From Porticoccaceae bacterium (GTDB lineage: Bacteria > Pseudomonadota > Gammaproteobacteria > Pseudomonadales > Porticoccaceae), in the NCBI GenBank assembly GCA_003448675.1, contig DLXZ01000133.1, forward strand, positions 25,162 to 32,185: a stretch of 7,024 nt of DNA. The letters are read 5' to 3'. Shown here piece by piece: positions 5,474 through 7,024 of the stretch. The position numbers were made by a program, and so were the translations under genes. The notes under the pieces were generated by a model. It was not told where the DNA came from and did not search any database. It was given only the letters and a program-made list of their open reading frames with translations. How positions within the stretch are numbered: position 1 is the stretch's first letter; each line of letters begins with the position of its first letter.

Positions 5474-6394
5474 ATGACTAGTGACCCGACCCTGAAACAA
5501 CTGCGTTATCTGTGTGCGGTGGCGGAAAAACGTCATTTCGGCCAAGCTGCGAAAAGCTGTTTTGTCACCCAGTCCACCCTAAGCGCGGGCATTCAGGAAC
5601 TGGAACTGTCTCTGGGATTGCCTCTGGTGGAGCGCGGCCACAAGAATGTGCTGCTTACGCCCGCCGGGGAAAAGGCCGTCAAGCGCGCTCTGGACATCCT
5701 GACCGAAGTTCAGGCCATGAAGGAGGAAGCCGCAGGCGCTACGGAGCCTTTATCCAGCAGTATTCGACTCGGGGCCATTCCCACTATTGCCCCTTTTTTA
5801 TTGCCCGACGCCCTGGCTCGCCTGCGCAAGGATTATCCGCGTCTGAAATTACTGATACGGGAAGACCTGTCCGCCAACCTGGTCAGCCTGCTGGCTCAGG
5901 GGGATCTCGATATCTTATTGCTGGCGCTGCCCTACCCGGTCGAAGGCGCGGAAGTTCATCACCTCTTCGATGATCCTTTTGTCGTGGCTTACCCAAGAGG
6001 AACGGCGTTTTCGGGGCGCAGGAAGCTCAGACCTCAAGATCTTGAAGGTCAGGAATTTATTTTGCTGGAGCAAGGACATTGCTTGAGGAACCACATACTC
6101 GAAGCCTGTCAACTGACCGACAGCCAGATTTCCCTGGGCTTCGAAGCTACCAGTCTTCAAACCATCGTACCTATGGTGGCCAACGGCATAGGTATTACCT
6201 TGCTTCCAAAAATGGCTCTGGATGCAGGCATCACCAAAAATTCTCCCGGGGTTTCCACCCTGGAGTTCACCGGCAAAAAAGTTAAACGGGAAGTAGGCCT
6301 GGTTTGGCGCAAGGAAAGTCCTCGCGTGAAGGATTATCAGTTGTTAGCCGAGTATCTTGTCAATCCGCCAGACGAAAGGAAACGCCAGAGATAA
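5474..6394 (+). CDS. oxyR: Hydrogen peroxide-sensing LysR-type regulator OxyR
   Basis: A 306-residue LysR-family regulator, close to the usual OxyR length. The N-terminal winged helix-turn-helix spans about residues 7-65 (TLKQLRYLCAVAEKRHFGQA onward). The effector domain starts near 97 with IRLGAIPTIAPFLLP, including a threonine (T104) at the conserved OxyR position. The diagnostic redox pair is present: Cys203 in LLEQGHCLRNH and Cys212, eight residues between them, the same spacing as Cys199 and Cys208 of E. coli OxyR, with the neighbouring histidine (H202) kept. Oxidation to a disulfide should switch the DNA-binding tetramer. ATG at 5474 is the only reasonable start, as a stop lies in frame at 5435 with no start codon between. 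Its Shine-Dalgarno is poor, suggesting low translation, which suits a regulator. It is divergent from rubrerythrin, and its stop faces the converging cold-shock gene. Confidence 0.94.
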   Translation: MTSDPTLKQLRYLCAVAEKRHFGQAAKSCFVTQSTLSAGIQELELSLGLPLVERGHKNVLLTPAGEKAVKRALDILTEVQAMKEEAAGATEPLSSSIRLGAIPTIAPFLLPDALARLRKDYPRLKLLIREDLSANLVSLLAQGDLDILLLALPYPVEGAEVHHLFDDPFVVAYPRGTAFSGRRKLRPQDLEGQEFILLEQGHCLRNHILEACQLTDSQISLGFEATSLQTIVPMVANGIGITLLPKMALDAGITKNSPGVSTLEFTGKKVKREVGLVWRKESPRVKDYQLLAEYLVNPPDERKRQR

Positions 6395-6404
6395 ATACAT
6401 GTCT

Positions 6405-6480
6405 CCGGCGCGCCGGTTCCCGACTTCCTGTGTTCACGCTCAAGGCGTTTCACAGGCGTGTTCGGGAGCTTACATTCCCG
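6405..6480. other. Structured intergenic region between converging oxyR and the cold-shock gene
   Basis: Several inverted repeats are packed between the two stop codons. CCGGCG-CGCCGG (6405-6416) is a perfect 12-bp palindrome. CCTGTG (6427-6432) pairs with CACAGG (6451-6456) around an inner ACGC/GCGT stem. An outer stem, TTCCCGA (6417-6423) with TCGGGAG (6462-6468), would enclose that hairpin. The strand TCGGGA can instead pair with TTCCCG (6475-6480, mostly TCCCG at 6476-6480). No T run follows, so an ordinary intrinsic terminator is not evident; a factor-dependent or bidirectional terminator, or a structured 3' RNA, is possible. Confidence 0.45.
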
Positions 6481-6509
6481 TGCCCCTGATCAAAACAAGG
6501 GCGAGGATT

Positions 6510-6995
6510 TTAGAGAGGCGTTACGTTATCCGCCTGAGGTCCTTTCTGGCCCTGGGTAACTTCAAACTGTACCCGTTGGCCTTCGTTCAGCGTGCGGTAG
6601 CCGTCGCCGACGATCGAACGGAAATGAACAAACACGTCTTCGCCCTGGTCCCAGGTAATAAAGCCAAAGCCTTTTTTGACGTTAAACCATTTGACCACGC
6701 CGCGTTCACGACCGTCTTCAACGTCTTCTTCAACCACAGTACCACTGGAGCGGTAGCGACGACGACGGGACGGAACCAGCTGCGCTGACAGGAAGCTACC
6801 GATCAGGCCGAACAGAGCCAGTACCAGCAGAAAAACGCTCATGCCCTCGGCTGAGAACAGATTGGCTGAAGTGAGAGGCTCCCCACCAACTGACAGGCTG
6901 ATCAGCGGGCTGACCATCAGAGAACCAACAATCAGGGGGGTCAGAACAGCGAAAATAACAGCAACTACGATTTTACGAATCATTAACTTACTCAT
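6510..6995 (-). CDS. Membrane-anchored cold-shock domain protein
   Basis: A 161-residue protein with two parts. The N-terminal half has two hydrophobic segments, about residues 9-31 and 52-72, joined by a short loop and followed by the basic patch RRRRYR (77-82), which by the positive-inside rule puts both ends in the cytoplasm. An acidic linker (EEDVED, 89-94) leads to a full CspA-type cold-shock domain at about 97-161, with [12 protein letters not shown] (102-113, RNP1 at 108-113) and VFVHF (121-125, RNP2), the aromatic surface that binds single-stranded nucleic acid. Free Csp proteins are about 65-70 residues and soluble, so this one appears to hold an RNA- or DNA-binding domain at the inner membrane. 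ATG at 6993-6995 has AAGAGA six bases upstream; a second Met at residue 5 is less likely. Its promoter lies beyond the right edge. The role is unknown: RNA chaperone activity near the membrane is a guess. Confidence 0.88.
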   Translation of the reverse strand: MSKLMIRKIVVAVIFAVLTPLIVGSLMVSPLISLSVGGEPLTSANLFSAEGMSVFLLVLALFGLIGSFLSAQLVPSRRRRYRSSGTVVEEDVEDGRERGVVKWFNVKKGFGFITWDQGEDVFVHFRSIVGDGYRTLNEGQRVQFEVTQGQKGPQADNVTPL

Positions 6996-7024
6996 GTGAC
7001 ATCTCTTACAACTCGTTATTATTC

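Noticed and set aside
6405..6416. CCGGCGCGCCGG as a terminator on its own.
   Set aside because: It is a perfect palindrome with no loop and no following T run, so it is described only as part of the structured region.
6357..6788. Open frame of 143 codons on the plus strand spanning the oxyR end and the cold-shock gene.
   Set aside because: It overlaps the end of oxyR and is antisense to the clearly real cold-shock domain; the translation has no family features.

Overview
The window looks like chromosomal DNA from a gammaproteobacterium, probably an aquatic or marine aerobe. The grounds are inference only: an OxyR protein with the classic cysteine pair, G+C a little above half by eye, purine-rich Shine-Dalgarno sites and the mix of gene families. 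The genus cannot be fixed from the sequence. All six genes look intact except the first, which is cut by the left edge. I saw no tRNA, rRNA, IS element, CRISPR array or phage gene.

Layout from left to right. (1) 1-837, plus strand: the 3' part of a PLP-dependent cysteine synthase. (2) 874-912: a perfect 17-bp inverted repeat with A/T runs, a bidirectional terminator between converging genes. (3) 946-2592, minus: a complete flavin-dependent Baeyer-Villiger monooxygenase, apparently monocistronic. (4) 2593-2862: about 270 bases without a gene, with a 12-bp palindrome and one strong hairpin. (5) 2863-4799, minus: a two-gene unit of a GlpC/HdrD-like iron-sulfur oxidoreductase and a DUF3501 protein 11 bases downstream. 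(6) 4800-4935: an intergenic region holding the rubrerythrin terminator and a long dyad in front of the iron-sulfur gene. (7) 4936-5355, minus: a short rubrerythrin without a rubredoxin domain. (8) 5356-5473: a shared divergent promoter region. (9) 5474-6394, plus: OxyR. (10) 6395-6509: a structured intergenic region. (11) 6510-6995, minus: a cold-shock domain tethered to two membrane helices.

The central block (2863-6394) reads as an oxidative-stress module. OxyR senses peroxide. The divergent rubrerythrin is a diiron protein of a family that reduces peroxide, but this copy has no cysteine and no rubredoxin domain, so it needs an outside electron donor. The neighbouring iron-sulfur oxidoreductase, with two [4Fe-4S] ferredoxin motifs and two CCG-type cysteine domains, is a plausible part of that electron supply. 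DUF3501 has no known function but appears to be translated together with the iron-sulfur gene. The placement and domain content are visible in the sequence; the electron route and OxyR control are inference.

The flanking genes (cysteine synthase, Baeyer-Villiger monooxygenase, cold-shock membrane protein) are separated by terminators or strand changes and need not belong to the module.
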